The notes under the pieces: model-generated | What the model was told of the DNA's origin: nothing | What the model saw: the letters and a program-made list of their open reading frames with translations, nothing else | Databases searched by the model: none | Assembly (NCBI GenBank): GCA_041394945.1 | Contig: JAWKHH010000004.1 | Location: 248,001-312,000 of the forward strand | Length of the DNA stretch: 64,000 nucleotides | Source of the DNA: Bryobacteraceae bacterium | GTDB lineage: Bacteria; Acidobacteriota; Terriglobia; Bryobacterales; Bryobacteraceae | Direction of reading: 5' to 3' | Position numbers and translations under genes: made by a program | Part shown: piece by piece, positions 8,341 through 16,333 of the stretch | How positions within the stretch are numbered: the first letter of the stretch is position 1 | Layout of the letters: every line of letters starts with the position of its first letter

Positions 8341-8999
8341 ACACGCAGGCTGTAGATGCGGACGAACGGGACCTCATCGATCGCGTCGCCGATGCGCTCC
8401 CGGCCGGCGTGCGCGCGGAGTTCTATCGTGAACTGCGCCACTGCCGGTCACTACCGGAGAACGACGAGATGTTGCGCATCCTCCGGGCGATGCAGTTTCT
8501 GACGTTGCTGATCCACGAAGCTCCGGCCCGGATGGCGGCTGAGCGCGAGCAGATCGATCGGAACCTGGCCGGGTGCCTGGCGGCGCTGACCGCGATCGAG
8601 AGGCGGCTGGATGCGCTGCCGGAAGGGGTGGCGAGCAGTATCGGTCCAGAGAAGGTTGCGGCGCGTATCAATGAATGTCTGCGCCAGCAGTTTGTCCAGT
8701 CGACGATTCCGCAGACCGGTGAGACTCTTGGCGAGTTGGCCGGCGGGATGAGGCGCAGCGTTGCGGCGTTTGTGGAGGCGGCTCGGGAGATCAGCGGCTC
8801 GCACCGTGGCACGGCTGTTGAGGCTCGGACGGCGATTCGAGATATCGAAGGTGCGATCGAGGGTGCCTCGCGCGCGTCGCGGGCGGCGACTGCAGAGTTG
8901 GGGCGGACGGTGCAGTATTTGAGTTGGTCAAGCTTGGCCTTTGGCGCGCTTGGTGTGTTTGTGGCCGGCGCCGCCGTGGGAGTGTTCATCTCGCGATGA
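8337..8999 (+). CDS. Tail-anchored coiled-coil membrane protein of the mobilization operon
   Basis: 220 residues starting at a GTG that overlaps the ParA-like stop. Most of the protein is predicted helical with heptad-like spacing and the segment TAIERRLDALPEGVASSIGP. It ends in one clear transmembrane helix (SSLAFGALGVFVAGAAVGVF) and the short tail ISR, so the bulk should face the cytoplasm. It is sandwiched between the ParA-like ATPase and the MobF relaxase in one operon. A membrane-anchored adaptor for relaxosome docking is a reasonable inference. I recognise no named family. Confidence 0.6.
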   Translation: MNTQAVDADERDLIDRVADALPAGVRAEFYRELRHCRSLPENDEMLRILRAMQFLTLLIHEAPARMAAEREQIDRNLAGCLAALTAIERRLDALPEGVASSIGPEKVAARINECLRQQFVQSTIPQTGETLGELAGGMRRSVAAFVEAAREISGSHRGTAVEARTAIRDIEGAIEGASRASRAATAELGRTVQYLSWSSLAFGALGVFVAGAAVGVFISR

Positions 9000-9008
9000 G
9001 GCGCAGCG

Positions 9009-11732
9009 ATGTTGACGATTCGTGCAATGTCCGATGGGAAGGGGTACGCGGCCCGGCATCTCGAGAATAACGACTACTACGCCGAGGGTGAGCGGGTGGC
9101 GGGCGCGTGGTGGGGGCGCGGCGCGGAGTTGCTCGGGCTATCTGGTGTTGTGGCGCACGACGATTTCGAGGCCGTTCGGCAGGGGCTCGATCCGCAGTCG
9201 CGGGAATACCTGCGGGCGCGGCGGAGCGCGGATCGGCGATCGCTGGAGGGGACGGCTCTTGGACAGGGGCGGAGTCTCTACGACTTCACGATCTCGGCGC
9301 CGAAGTCGGTCTCGGTGATGGCTCTGCTTGGGGGCGATTCCCGCTTGGTTGACGCTCACGGCGTTGCGGTGGCGGAGACGCTCCAGGAGATTGAGGCGTG
9401 TGCCGCGAGCAGGGTTCGCAAGGGCGGCGCGAATGCGGATCGGGTTACGAGTAACTTGGTGGCGGCCGTCTACCACCACGACACGAGCCGGGAACTCGAT
9501 CCGCAACTTCACACTCATGCGGTGGCGGCGAATCTCACTTTCGATGGCGCGGAGAGCACGTGGAAGGCGCTGCAGGCGGGCGGGGTGTATGAGCGGCGCG
9601 CGTATCTGACGGAGGTCTACCGGAACGCGTTGGCTCGGGAGGTGGAGGCGTTGGGGTATGAGGTGGAGGGCCGACGCGACCGGAGGGGTCGCGACGCGGG
9701 CTTTGAGATTCGGGGGGTTCCGGAGGAGTTGCTCGTGGAGTTCAGCCAGCGGAGCCGGCAGCGGGATGACGCGATCCGGGACTTCGTGGCGGAGAAGGGC
9801 AGGCAACCGACCGATAACGAAGTCGCCGTGCTGGTGCGGGAGTCACGCGCCCGGAAGCTGGCTGACATCTCGACGGCGGAGGTGCGGGCGCGGCAGCGGG
9901 CGCGGATGTCGGCGGAGGACGAGCGATTGCTGGCGTCGGTTCGCGCGGCGCGGGTTCAGGCGCCTCGTGCGGTTGAGTCTGCCGAGGCGCCGTTGGTCTT
10001 CGCGAAGGATCATGTGTTTGAACGCGTATCGGTGGCGCGCGACCACGAAGTCGTGACTGAAGCTTTGCGTCGTGGCCGTGGTCGGATCAGTCTTGGTGGC
10101 TTGAAGGCGCAGGTGGCTCGGGAGGAAGCAACGGGTGGCTTGCTACGGAATGGGTCTGAGATCGCGACCCGGCAAACGCTCGAGCGGGAGCGCGCGATGA
10201 TCGCTGCGATCAACCGGGGCGCGGGCACGTTTTCTGCGCTCGGCGGGGGGCGCGGGTTCGTGAGTTCCGGCCTGAGGGCGGAGCAGGCTGCGGCCGTCGA
10301 GTTCGTGCTGCGATCGCGGGACCGCGCCGTTGGGCTGAGTGGCGCGGCGGGTACTGGGAAGACGGCGGCACTGCGGGAACTCCGGCGTGGTCTGGGCGCG
10401 GCGGGCCGCGAGGTGCTGGCCGTGGCTCCGACGATGAGCGCCGTTGAGGAGCTGAAGAAGGTTGGCTTCGCGGGCGCGGTGACTCTCGAGCGGCTGCTTC
10501 GGGATTCTGCATTGCAGGATCGGATGGCCGGGGCGGCGGTGATACTCGACGAGGCTGGCATGGTCTCCGCGCGGCAGATGGCGGATTTCCTGCGTGTCGC
10601 CGAGGAGCGATCCCTGCGGATCGTGTTCAGCGGGGACACCAAGCAGATCCAGAGCGTCGAGGCCGGCGATGCGCTTCGGATTTTGGAGAAGGAATCGCGG
10701 CTGCGGAGCGTTCGGCTGACACAGGTGCAGCGGCAGTCGCGACGGGCGTATCGGGGCGCTGTCGAGGAGCTACGGCGCAGTCCGGCAGAGGGCTTCGCGC
10801 GGTTGGAGGAGATGGGCGCGGTTCGCGAGGTGCCGTTGGCCGAGCGGGCGCGGGCGGTTGCGGACGCCTACGCTGCCAGCGGCGACCGAACTTCGTTGGT
10901 CGTTTGCGCTACGCATGACGAGATCGAGCGCGTGACGGCAGCGATCAGGGAGGATCTACGGGCTCGTGGGCAGATCGGGGATGGCGTGGTCGTGCGGCGC
11001 TACGTTTCCCTGGGGTTGACGGCGGCTGAGCGGGCGGACGTCGGTAACTTCCGCGCGGGTCAGGTACTGGGGTTTCATCGGGCCGTCCAGGGGATCGGCA
11101 GGTATGAAACCGCTGAGGTGGTTGGGGTTGAATCCGGCGCTGCCGTGGTGCGAACCGGGGCGGGCGTCGTGCGACGGATCACACGGAAGCAGGCAGGGAG
11201 CTTCGATGTGTTCGAGGCTCGCGAGATCGAGGTGGCGGCTGGGGACCGGTTGCTGCTAACCGCCAACCGGCGCGAGGCTGGACTACGGGTTACTAACGGT
11301 GAACTCGTGACCGTGGCGGGCGTGGGTTCGGATGGCGGGATCAGTTTGACTGACGGCCGGCGCCTGCCGGCGGACTACCGGCATTTCGCGCACGGTTACG
11401 CTGTTACGGCGCATCGGAGCCAGGGGAAGTCCGTGGACGCGGTGATCGTCTCGGCGGACGGGATGCAGCGGGAGCTGTTCTACGTCGCGGCCTCGCGGGG
11501 GCGGGAGCAGATCACGGTGGTTACGAGTGACCGGGAGGGGCTGCGGCGGGCGGTGGGGCGGTCCATGGAGCGGAAATCGGCGTCCGAATTGGTTGGGGGC
11601 GCGCGGCCGGTTCGGCGGGGTATCGAGGCTGCCCGGCGGTTGGTGCGGCGGGCCGTGGAGTTCGTGGCTGCGATTCGTGCGGTCTTGGAGCCGAGAAAGG
11701 AGCGTCAGCGTGCATTCGGAATTGGTCGATGA
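9009..11732 (+). CDS. MobF-type conjugative relaxase-helicase (TrwC/TraI-like)
   Basis: 907 residues in two parts. The N-terminal TrwC relaxase domain (about 1-300) has candidate nicking tyrosines Y23/Y24 in NNDYYAEG, and a metal-binding triad from H156/H157 with H168 and H170 in DPQLHTHAVAANL. The C-terminal superfamily 1 helicase has Walker A GAAGTGKT (about 444-451), DEAGM (Walker B, about 514), FSGDTKQIQSVEAGD, and the late motifs VTAHRSQGKSVD and FYVAASRGRE. It would nick oriT, stay covalently attached to the 5' end and unwind the transferred strand. It is the last long gene of the operon starting at 6461. No TraG/VirD4 or VirB genes are nearby. Confidence 0.92.
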   Translation: MLTIRAMSDGKGYAARHLENNDYYAEGERVAGAWWGRGAELLGLSGVVAHDDFEAVRQGLDPQSREYLRARRSADRRSLEGTALGQGRSLYDFTISAPKSVSVMALLGGDSRLVDAHGVAVAETLQEIEACAASRVRKGGANADRVTSNLVAAVYHHDTSRELDPQLHTHAVAANLTFDGAESTWKALQAGGVYERRAYLTEVYRNALAREVEALGYEVEGRRDRRGRDAGFEIRGVPEELLVEFSQRSRQRDDAIRDFVAEKGRQPTDNEVAVLVRESRARKLADISTAEVRARQRARMSAEDERLLASVRAARVQAPRAVESAEAPLVFAKDHVFERVSVARDHEVVTEALRRGRGRISLGGLKAQVAREEATGGLLRNGSEIATRQTLERERAMIAAINRGAGTFSALGGGRGFVSSGLRAEQAAAVEFVLRSRDRAVGLSGAAGTGKTAALRELRRGLGAAGREVLAVAPTMSAVEELKKVGFAGAVTLERLLRDSALQDRMAGAAVILDEAGMVSARQMADFLRVAEERSLRIVFSGDTKQIQSVEAGDALRILEKESRLRSVRLTQVQRQSRRAYRGAVEELRRSPAEGFARLEEMGAVREVPLAERARAVADAYAASGDRTSLVVCATHDEIERVTAAIREDLRARGQIGDGVVVRRYVSLGLTAAERADVGNFRAGQVLGFHRAVQGIGRYETAEVVGVESGAAVVRTGAGVVRRITRKQAGSFDVFEAREIEVAAGDRLLLTANRREAGLRVTNGELVTVAGVGSDGGISLTDGRRLPADYRHFAHGYAVTAHRSQGKSVDAVIVSADGMQRELFYVAASRGREQITVVTSDREGLRRAVGRSMERKSASELVGGARPVRRGIEAARRLVRRAVEFVAAIRAVLEPRKERQRAFGIGR

Positions 11733-12036
11733 GTCGCGTCCGTGGGTTGTCAGCGACGGTGAGCGGCCTCCGGCTTTGGAGGTCGTTTTGCCGAAGGAGA
11801 CTGTCGTTCTCGCTTGGAGTCAGTTTGTCTTTGCGGAAGGGGGTGACGAGGAGGTGCGGATCGCGTTCGCCAGCCACGATGTTGTCGTGCTGGGGGCTGG
11901 GCTTGGGGTGCTGCTTCGCGCGATTAGTGGCCAGCGGGTTCGTTCGATTGCGGTGCAGTCGCGGGCCGAGCGTTTCTCCGGCGGTGGCGGGCGGTTCGTA
12001 CGGGAGATTGCTGTGCGGAGGATCGATGCAGCGTGA
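11710..12036 (+). CDS. Small protein of unknown function behind the relaxase
   Basis: 108 residues beginning at GTG 11710, inside the end of the relaxase gene. A strong AAAGGAG sequence (11696-11702) 7 bases upstream decides the start. The C-terminal half (RIAFASHDVVVLGAGLGVLL followed by AISGQRVRSIAVQSRAER) has alternating hydrophobic strands. No family is recognised. Coupled translation with the relaxase suggests a linked function, perhaps an accessory transfer protein. Confidence 0.55.
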   Translation: MHSELVDESRPWVVSDGERPPALEVVLPKETVVLAWSQFVFAEGGDEEVRIAFASHDVVVLGAGLGVLLRAISGQRVRSIAVQSRAERFSGGGGRFVREIAVRRIDAA

Positions 12037-12061
12037 GGCCCGATTGAGAATGGACACCATC

Positions 12062-12140
12062 CCTAAGCCTGGCGGCTTAGGTTCGGCGTCAAGCTGCGTC
12101 GAGCTTTGTCAAGGTGTTGTCAAGCTTTGTCCAGCGCTGG
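12062..12140. other. Candidate oriT: hairpin plus direct repeats downstream of the relaxase operon
   Basis: An 8-bp perfect inverted repeat CCTAAGCC/GGCTTAGG with a 4-base loop lies at 12062-12081. It is followed by AGCTTTGTC at 12102-12110 and 12123-12131 (21-base spacing), GTCAAG at 12088, 12108 and 12119, and the palindrome CCAGCGCTGG at 12131-12140. Inverted repeats beside direct repeats next to a relaxase gene are the usual architecture of an origin of transfer. I see no match to a known MobF nic sequence. Confidence 0.4.
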
Positions 12141-12164
12141 CAAGCGCGGCCGGAGACTGTCGCA

Positions 12165-12503
12165 GTGTCCAGCGAGTTTGACGCGATTCTTCAGGCTGTC
12201 GGGGAGCGGCCGGCGCGATCGCGGCTGCAGCCGTACCGGGATTTGATTGAAGAGCTGCGGCGGAGGCGGGTTACGTTTCGGGAGATTGCGGAAATTCTTG
12301 CGCGGGAGTTCGGGGTTCGGGTGACTCGTTCGGGCGTGCATGATTTTGTACGGCGACGGTCGCGTTCCAGTAAAGTAGCTCCCACTATGACGTCAATGCG
12401 AAACGAAAGCCGGAGCACGCCACGAGAGCCAACCGATTCCGTTCTATTTGAATTCGCCGCCGAAGAACCGCTCCGCCTGCTGGAGACACGACGGCGGCGC
12501 TGA
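12165..12503 (+). CDS. Small helix-turn-helix protein, possible accessory of the transfer module
   Basis: 112 residues from GTG 12165. The N-terminal 60 residues (LQPYRDLIEELRRRRVTFRE followed by IAEILAREFGVRVTRSGVHDFV) form a recognisable helix-turn-helix of the kind found in mobilization and transcriptional-repressor proteins such as TraK/KfrA-like small proteins. The C-terminus is low-complexity and rich in S, R and P. The frame is open from 12114, but this would run through the repeat region, so the shorter start is preferred. It lies immediately after the candidate oriT and might bind it. Confidence 0.5.
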   Translation: MSSEFDAILQAVGERPARSRLQPYRDLIEELRRRRVTFREIAEILAREFGVRVTRSGVHDFVRRRSRSSKVAPTMTSMRNESRSTPREPTDSVLFEFAAEEPLRLLETRRRR

Positions 12504-12779
12504 GTAAAGTTGGATTCGCGAATCGCTTCGGTACTGCACCGGTTCGCGTCCCGGGTCCGAGTACTACCATATGTTTCCCGACCCGAACTATTGTCCACCG
12601 GCGCGTGGTGCGCATCGAAAACGTCAATTTGAGTGTCCGGCAACTTTCTTGACTCGTTTTTGAAACGTAATACGCATGTATACACTGGGCCCGTGCACTG
12701 GGCTGCGACAAATTAGTGATGACACATTTGCTGAACAGACCTGGGAAATCGGATAAGGCCCAAAAGTTAGTGAAATCTG

Positions 12780-12806
12780 TTGACACGCGTTAGACACTCG
12801 TATTAG
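12780..12806 (+). promoter_or_regulatory. Possible sigma70-type promoter for the exopolysaccharide operon
   Basis: A perfect -35 hexamer TTGACA (12780-12785) is followed after 15 bases by TATTAG (12801-12806). The spacer is short. It lies in the 468-bp gap (12504-12971) between the transfer module and the NusG-like gene. Transcription from here would give a leader of about 155-160 bases. No other convincing promoter was found in the gap. Confidence 0.35.
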
Positions 12807-12832
12807 ACTCAAGCACGCCCTTTTTATGGGTA

Positions 12833-12957
12833 GCAACTCCCGAGAAATCGGGGTTGCGAGGAACGCCTGAGGGAAGCCCCAGGGGGAGATCCCAAAAGCA
12901 AACTGAGTTTGCACGCGAAGGGGCGGCAGCTTGCCTGGATTCCGACGCCAGGCCCAA
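12833..12957 (+). promoter_or_regulatory. Structured leader upstream of the NusG-like gene
   Basis: A 10-bp stem with one bulged T and a GAAA tetraloop is formed by 12833-12857 (GCAAC-T-CCCGA / TCGGG-GTTGC). Further down, GCAAA/TTTGC and GCCTGG/CCAGGC can form two more hairpins up to about 12953. This stretch could be a transcript element read by the antiterminator encoded just downstream, as in LoaP/RfaH-type systems (inference). It does not match riboswitch consensus sequences I know. Confidence 0.4.
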
Positions 12958-12971
12958 TCGGAGGAACCCCA

Positions 12972-13568
12972 GTGTCGAACGAGAGCCCGTGGTACGCCAT
13001 TCGAACGAAATCCCGGTTTGAGAAGGCAATTGCGAGTGCCCTGACTGCAAAAGGGTACGAGTGCTTTCTGCCCCTCTACAAGAACACGCGGACGTATTCC
13101 TATCGAGAAGCATTCAGTCATCTGCCCCTGTTCTCCGGTTACGTCTTCTCGCGTGTTGACATGGAGAACAGACTGCCGCTTCTGCAAACTCCGGGGTTGG
13201 TTGGCATCGTTTCCGCCGGTCCGGTACCGCTGCCGGTCGATGTGGACGAGCTCGAGGTAATCCGGCGGATTCTACGATCCGATCTTCCGGCGAGCCCATG
13301 GCCGTTCCTTCAGACCGGTCACCGGGTGCGGATCGATTATGGTTCGCTTCGTGGCGTCGAGGGTATTCTTGTCGACTTCAAAGGCCGGGATCGAATTGTC
13401 GTTTCGGTCTCTCTGCTCCAACGGTCAGTCGCGGTGGAAATCGACCGCGGCTGGATAGAACCGCTGTCGCCTCCCGCGAAGCCGCCGGGCATCCAGAGCC
13501 ATCTGGGTCGCGCCGAGCACCACCCTGAGGTCCGCACATGCCTCTCCACAAGAATAGGAACCGCATGA
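12972..13568 (+). CDS. NusG-like (UpxY/LoaP/RfaH-type) transcription antiterminator
   Basis: 198 residues. The NGN domain is clear: WYAIRTKSRFEKAIASALTA at the start, then KGYECFLPLYK and LFSGYVFSRVD near residue 60. A C-terminal KOW-type domain follows (GHRVRIDYGSLRGVEGILVD). Start GTG 12972 is set by GGAGGAA upstream. Specialised NusG paralogs head long polysaccharide operons and keep RNA polymerase elongating through them (established for UpxY, RfaH and LoaP). Here the gene is first in about 39 kb of same-strand genes, so that role is likely. A GNRA-capped hairpin lies in its leader. Confidence 0.85.
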   Translation: MSNESPWYAIRTKSRFEKAIASALTAKGYECFLPLYKNTRTYSYREAFSHLPLFSGYVFSRVDMENRLPLLQTPGLVGIVSAGPVPLPVDVDELEVIRRILRSDLPASPWPFLQTGHRVRIDYGSLRGVEGILVDFKGRDRIVVSVSLLQRSVAVEIDRGWIEPLSPPAKPPGIQSHLGRAEHHPEVRTCLSTRIGTA

Positions 13569-13864
13569 TCAGCTTCCGGATTACCGATGAAGAATATGAC
13601 ATGCTGCGTACGTTCTGCGAAAGTCACGGAAGCGCTTCCATCTCGGATGTCGCGCGGGACGCGATGAAGACGTTTCTCGGAGACGAGCCGGCGGAGGTCG
13701 AGTCGTCGCTGGTGGATCAGATTCGTCATCTCGACCGCAAGGTCGCCGACTTGAGCGCCACCGTCGGACTGATCGCCGAGACGCTCAAACTCGATGGCGC
13801 CGGTCTGACTATGGCCGCCGGGAAGCTCAATGCGCCGAGCCTCCTGTCGATGGCGGCGAAGTAA
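13538..13864 (+). CDS. Ribbon-helix-helix-like small protein
   Basis: 108 residues overlapping the end of the NusG-like gene by 31 bases; an alternative start at MISFRIT (13565) gives 99 residues. The segment ISFRITDEEYDMLRTFCESH followed by SISDVARDAMKTFLG has the strand-helix-helix pattern of RHH DNA-binding proteins. The C-terminal part (VDQIRHLDRKVADLSATVGL) looks like a short coiled coil that could oligomerise. It probably regulates the polysaccharide operon, but no family name can be given. Confidence 0.6.
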   Translation: MPLHKNRNRMISFRITDEEYDMLRTFCESHGSASISDVARDAMKTFLGDEPAEVESSLVDQIRHLDRKVADLSATVGLIAETLKLDGAGLTMAAGKLNAPSLLSMAAK

Positions 13865-13877
13865 CGGTGAGATACCG

Positions 13878-14894
13878 ATGAATCGGCCGAACGGCACTTT
13901 CGGAATGCTTCGAATGAAGAGGTCAGTGATCGCCTTCGCCATGGCGGCTACCTTTCATAGCGGCGTGATGAGCGGCCAGCAGGCCGGCGCCGTCGATGTC
14001 GGCGGTGGGTCTTCCGCGAATTCGAGCATCGGCGCCGAGGATCAACTGCTCATAGCCGCAGCGGACGTTCCGGGCGTCAGCGACAAACCGATGCGCATCG
14101 AATCTGACGGGACCGTGACGCTGCCATTGGTTGGCCGGATGCGGGCCGAAGGCCTGACGGTGGAGCAGTTCAGCAACCAACTCACGGCTGAGTTGAGGGC
14201 GTACGTGCGGTCTCCACGGGTCTCGGTGAAGCTGATTCCGAAGATCGAGAACCGCTTCGCCGTGGCGGCGGGATTCAACAATCCGGGCGTGCACCCGCTG
14301 CCGGAGCAACGGCAACTGATGAACGTCATCGCGACGGTGGGTGGGCTTCAGGCGAATGCTGGTTCGACGATCAAGATCATACGGCGGCTCGATATGGGGC
14401 CGATTCCACTGCCATCGGCGGTGGAAGATCCTACGTCGAATGTGAGTACCGCGACGGTCAATCTCAATAGGTTGGTGGAAACTCCGGGTACGTTGGAGTC
14501 CCTCGTGGTGAAGCCGAACGATGTGCTTTCGGTTGAGCCGGCGCGAACGGTGTTTCTCACGGGCGAGGTGCTGAAGCCGGGTGCGTTTGAGCTCTCGGAC
14601 CGGGAGTCCATCGGGCTCGCGGAACTGGTCTCGCTCGGGGGCGGATTCGGCCGGGAAGCGGCTCCGGACAAGGCCAGAATCCTGCGGCAGATCTTGAACG
14701 GCTCCAAGCGGGCCGAGATCCCGGTGAATGCCGCGAGTATCCTTGCCGGCAAAGCCGTGGACTTCCCCGTCCAGGCCAACGATATCGTGGAAATCCCGCG
14801 ATCGCGCAGCAAGGCGAACGGCGCCAAGACGGTGCTGCGGTATGTTGTCCCGGCGGCCGCGAGCGCTGTCATTTACGTCCTTATTCGGCGCTGA
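13878..14894 (+). CDS. Polysaccharide export protein, Wza-like (PES/SLBB)
   Basis: 338 residues. An N-terminal signal-type segment (SVIAFAMAATFHSGVMSGQQ) precedes a polysaccharide-export (PES) domain beginning GAEDQLLIAAADVPGVSD and the classic IESDGTVTLPLVGRMRAEGL pattern. Two SLBB-like beta-grasp domains follow (FAVAAGFNNPGVHPLPEQRQ; VFLTGEVLKPGAFELSDRES). The end VLRYVVPAAASAVIYVLIRR is a hydrophobic C-terminal helix. It likely forms the outer-membrane exit channel for the polymer made by the downstream Wzx/Wzy pathway. The start at 13878 is chosen so that the signal segment is N-terminal. Confidence 0.88.
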   Translation: MNRPNGTFGMLRMKRSVIAFAMAATFHSGVMSGQQAGAVDVGGGSSANSSIGAEDQLLIAAADVPGVSDKPMRIESDGTVTLPLVGRMRAEGLTVEQFSNQLTAELRAYVRSPRVSVKLIPKIENRFAVAAGFNNPGVHPLPEQRQLMNVIATVGGLQANAGSTIKIIRRLDMGPIPLPSAVEDPTSNVSTATVNLNRLVETPGTLESLVVKPNDVLSVEPARTVFLTGEVLKPGAFELSDRESIGLAELVSLGGGFGREAAPDKARILRQILNGSKRAEIPVNAASILAGKAVDFPVQANDIVEIPRSRSKANGAKTVLRYVVPAAASAVIYVLIRR

Positions 14895-14928
14895 TCGTAG
14901 TCACTCTCCCTCCCGAATCGAAGCAACA

Positions 14929-16317
14929 ATGGGCAGTCCGCCATTGATCCTGATCGTAAACGACGAGCCTCGACTCCGGACCGAACTCCAAACCGTCTTC
15001 GAAGGCACTGGTTGCCGGACGGAGAGCGTTTCGACGGGTGTGGAGGCGGTGGACCGGGCGCGCCAGAAGCCCGTCCCGGACATGGTGCTACTTGGGATGG
15101 ACATCGCTGGCGCCGATGGCCTCGACGTCCTGCGGAGGATCCGGCGGACGCGGAGCCGGCTGAAAGTGATTATGCTGGCGTCGTCGACGGACCCGCAGAA
15201 GGTGTGGCGAGCCGCGAAGCTCGGGGCGCATGACTGCGTCGAGGCCGACGATGCCGCGGCGTTGAAGGCGCTGGCCCACGAGTGCATGCAGCCAGAGACT
15301 GCGGACGAGAAGGCGATTGAGAAGGAAGAACTCGGGGGTGGGCTGGTGTTCGTCGCGGCGAGCCCGGTGATGCGGAAGCTGCACTCGCTGGTGGCTGAAG
15401 TGGCGCCTACTGACGTTCCAGTGCTTTGTATCGGTGAGAGCGGGACTGGGAAAGAGGTCGTCGCCAGGCTACTGCACAACCGTTCGAGAAGGCGGAGTCA
15501 TAACTTCCTCAAGGTGAATTGTGCGGCCCTGCCGGGAGAACTGCTCGAGAGCGAACTGTTCGGGTATGAGCCGGGGGCGTTCACGGGCGCGGTTCGGGCC
15601 AAGCCCGGAAAGTTCGAGCTTTGCGACAAAGGGACGATTTTCCTGGACGAGATCGGCGAGGTACCGCCTCAACTGCAAGCGAAGCTGCTGCACGTGCTGC
15701 AGGACCGGGAGTTCACGCGGTTGGGCGGGCGGAGCCGGATCAAGGTGGACGTGCGTATCGTCGCGGCCACGAACATCAACATCCAGGAAGCTCTGCGCAC
15801 CAAGAAGTTCCGCGAAGATCTCTACTATCGCCTGAACACGGTGGTTTTCGAGATTCCACCGCTGCGCCAGCGGCGGGAGGACGTGCTGACCCTGCTGACT
15901 CACTTCGTGGAGACCCATGGCGGGCAAAACGGCTTGCCGGTCCGGCTGATTTCGGAATCGGCGTTCGACTTCGCCGGCGATCATGACTGGCCCGGCAACG
16001 TTCGGGAGTTGGAGAACTTCGCGAAGAGATACCTGGTGCTTGGCGACCGGGCGATGACGGAAATGGGTCCGGAACAGGCGGTGGCGGCAGTCGCCCATGC
16101 AGCAGCGGGATTGAACGGCGCCGGAGCCACGAAATCGCTGAAGCCCTTTGCGAACGGCGTGAAGTCATCCGCGGAAGCGGCCGCCATTCGGCAGGCTCTC
16201 GAACAGACCCATTGGAATCGCAAGGCGGCCGCGAGGTTGCTTGACATCAGCTACAAGACGCTCTTGGACAAGGTCCGGCGGTATCAGCTCGAGGACAACT
16301 CCGACTCTCCGTCGTAG
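14929..16317 (+). CDS. Sigma54-dependent response regulator with a degenerate receiver domain
   Basis: 462 residues: receiver (1-115), sigma54 AAA+ (about 142-385) and a Fis-type HTH (QALEQTHWNRKAAARLLDIS, then YKTLLDKVRRY). The AAA+ core is intact: GESGTGKE, GAFTGA, FLDEIGE and ATN. The receiver has lost its chemistry: by alignment to PDLVLLDLxMPxxDG the phosphoacceptor position is G56, the conserved Thr is A84, the conserved Lys is A106, and one acidic-pocket Asp is N11. It therefore should not be switched by phosphorylation. It lies between export gene and secreted proteins, so it probably controls this cluster from a sigma54 promoter. Confidence 0.88.
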   Translation: MGSPPLILIVNDEPRLRTELQTVFEGTGCRTESVSTGVEAVDRARQKPVPDMVLLGMDIAGADGLDVLRRIRRTRSRLKVIMLASSTDPQKVWRAAKLGAHDCVEADDAAALKALAHECMQPETADEKAIEKEELGGGLVFVAASPVMRKLHSLVAEVAPTDVPVLCIGESGTGKEVVARLLHNRSRRRSHNFLKVNCAALPGELLESELFGYEPGAFTGAVRAKPGKFELCDKGTIFLDEIGEVPPQLQAKLLHVLQDREFTRLGGRSRIKVDVRIVAATNINIQEALRTKKFREDLYYRLNTVVFEIPPLRQRREDVLTLLTHFVETHGGQNGLPVRLISESAFDFAGDHDWPGNVRELENFAKRYLVLGDRAMTEMGPEQAVAAVAHAAAGLNGAGATKSLKPFANGVKSSAEAAAIRQALEQTHWNRKAAARLLDISYKTLLDKVRRYQLEDNSDSPS

Positions 16318-16333
16318 TGCGAAGGAGTATTGA

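Noticed and set aside
12920..12935. Sigma54 promoter (GG at -24, TTGC at -12) before the NusG-like gene
   Set aside because: Only GG and TTGC match; the rest of the consensus is absent and the leader would be very short. Kept only as a weak possibility given the two sigma54-type regulators.
12833..12957. Cyclic di-GMP (GEMM-I) riboswitch
   Set aside because: The GAAA-capped stem and an ACGC-like motif are present, but the conserved GCAAACC, ACGCAAAGCC and GGCCUAA-type core segments are missing or in the wrong order.
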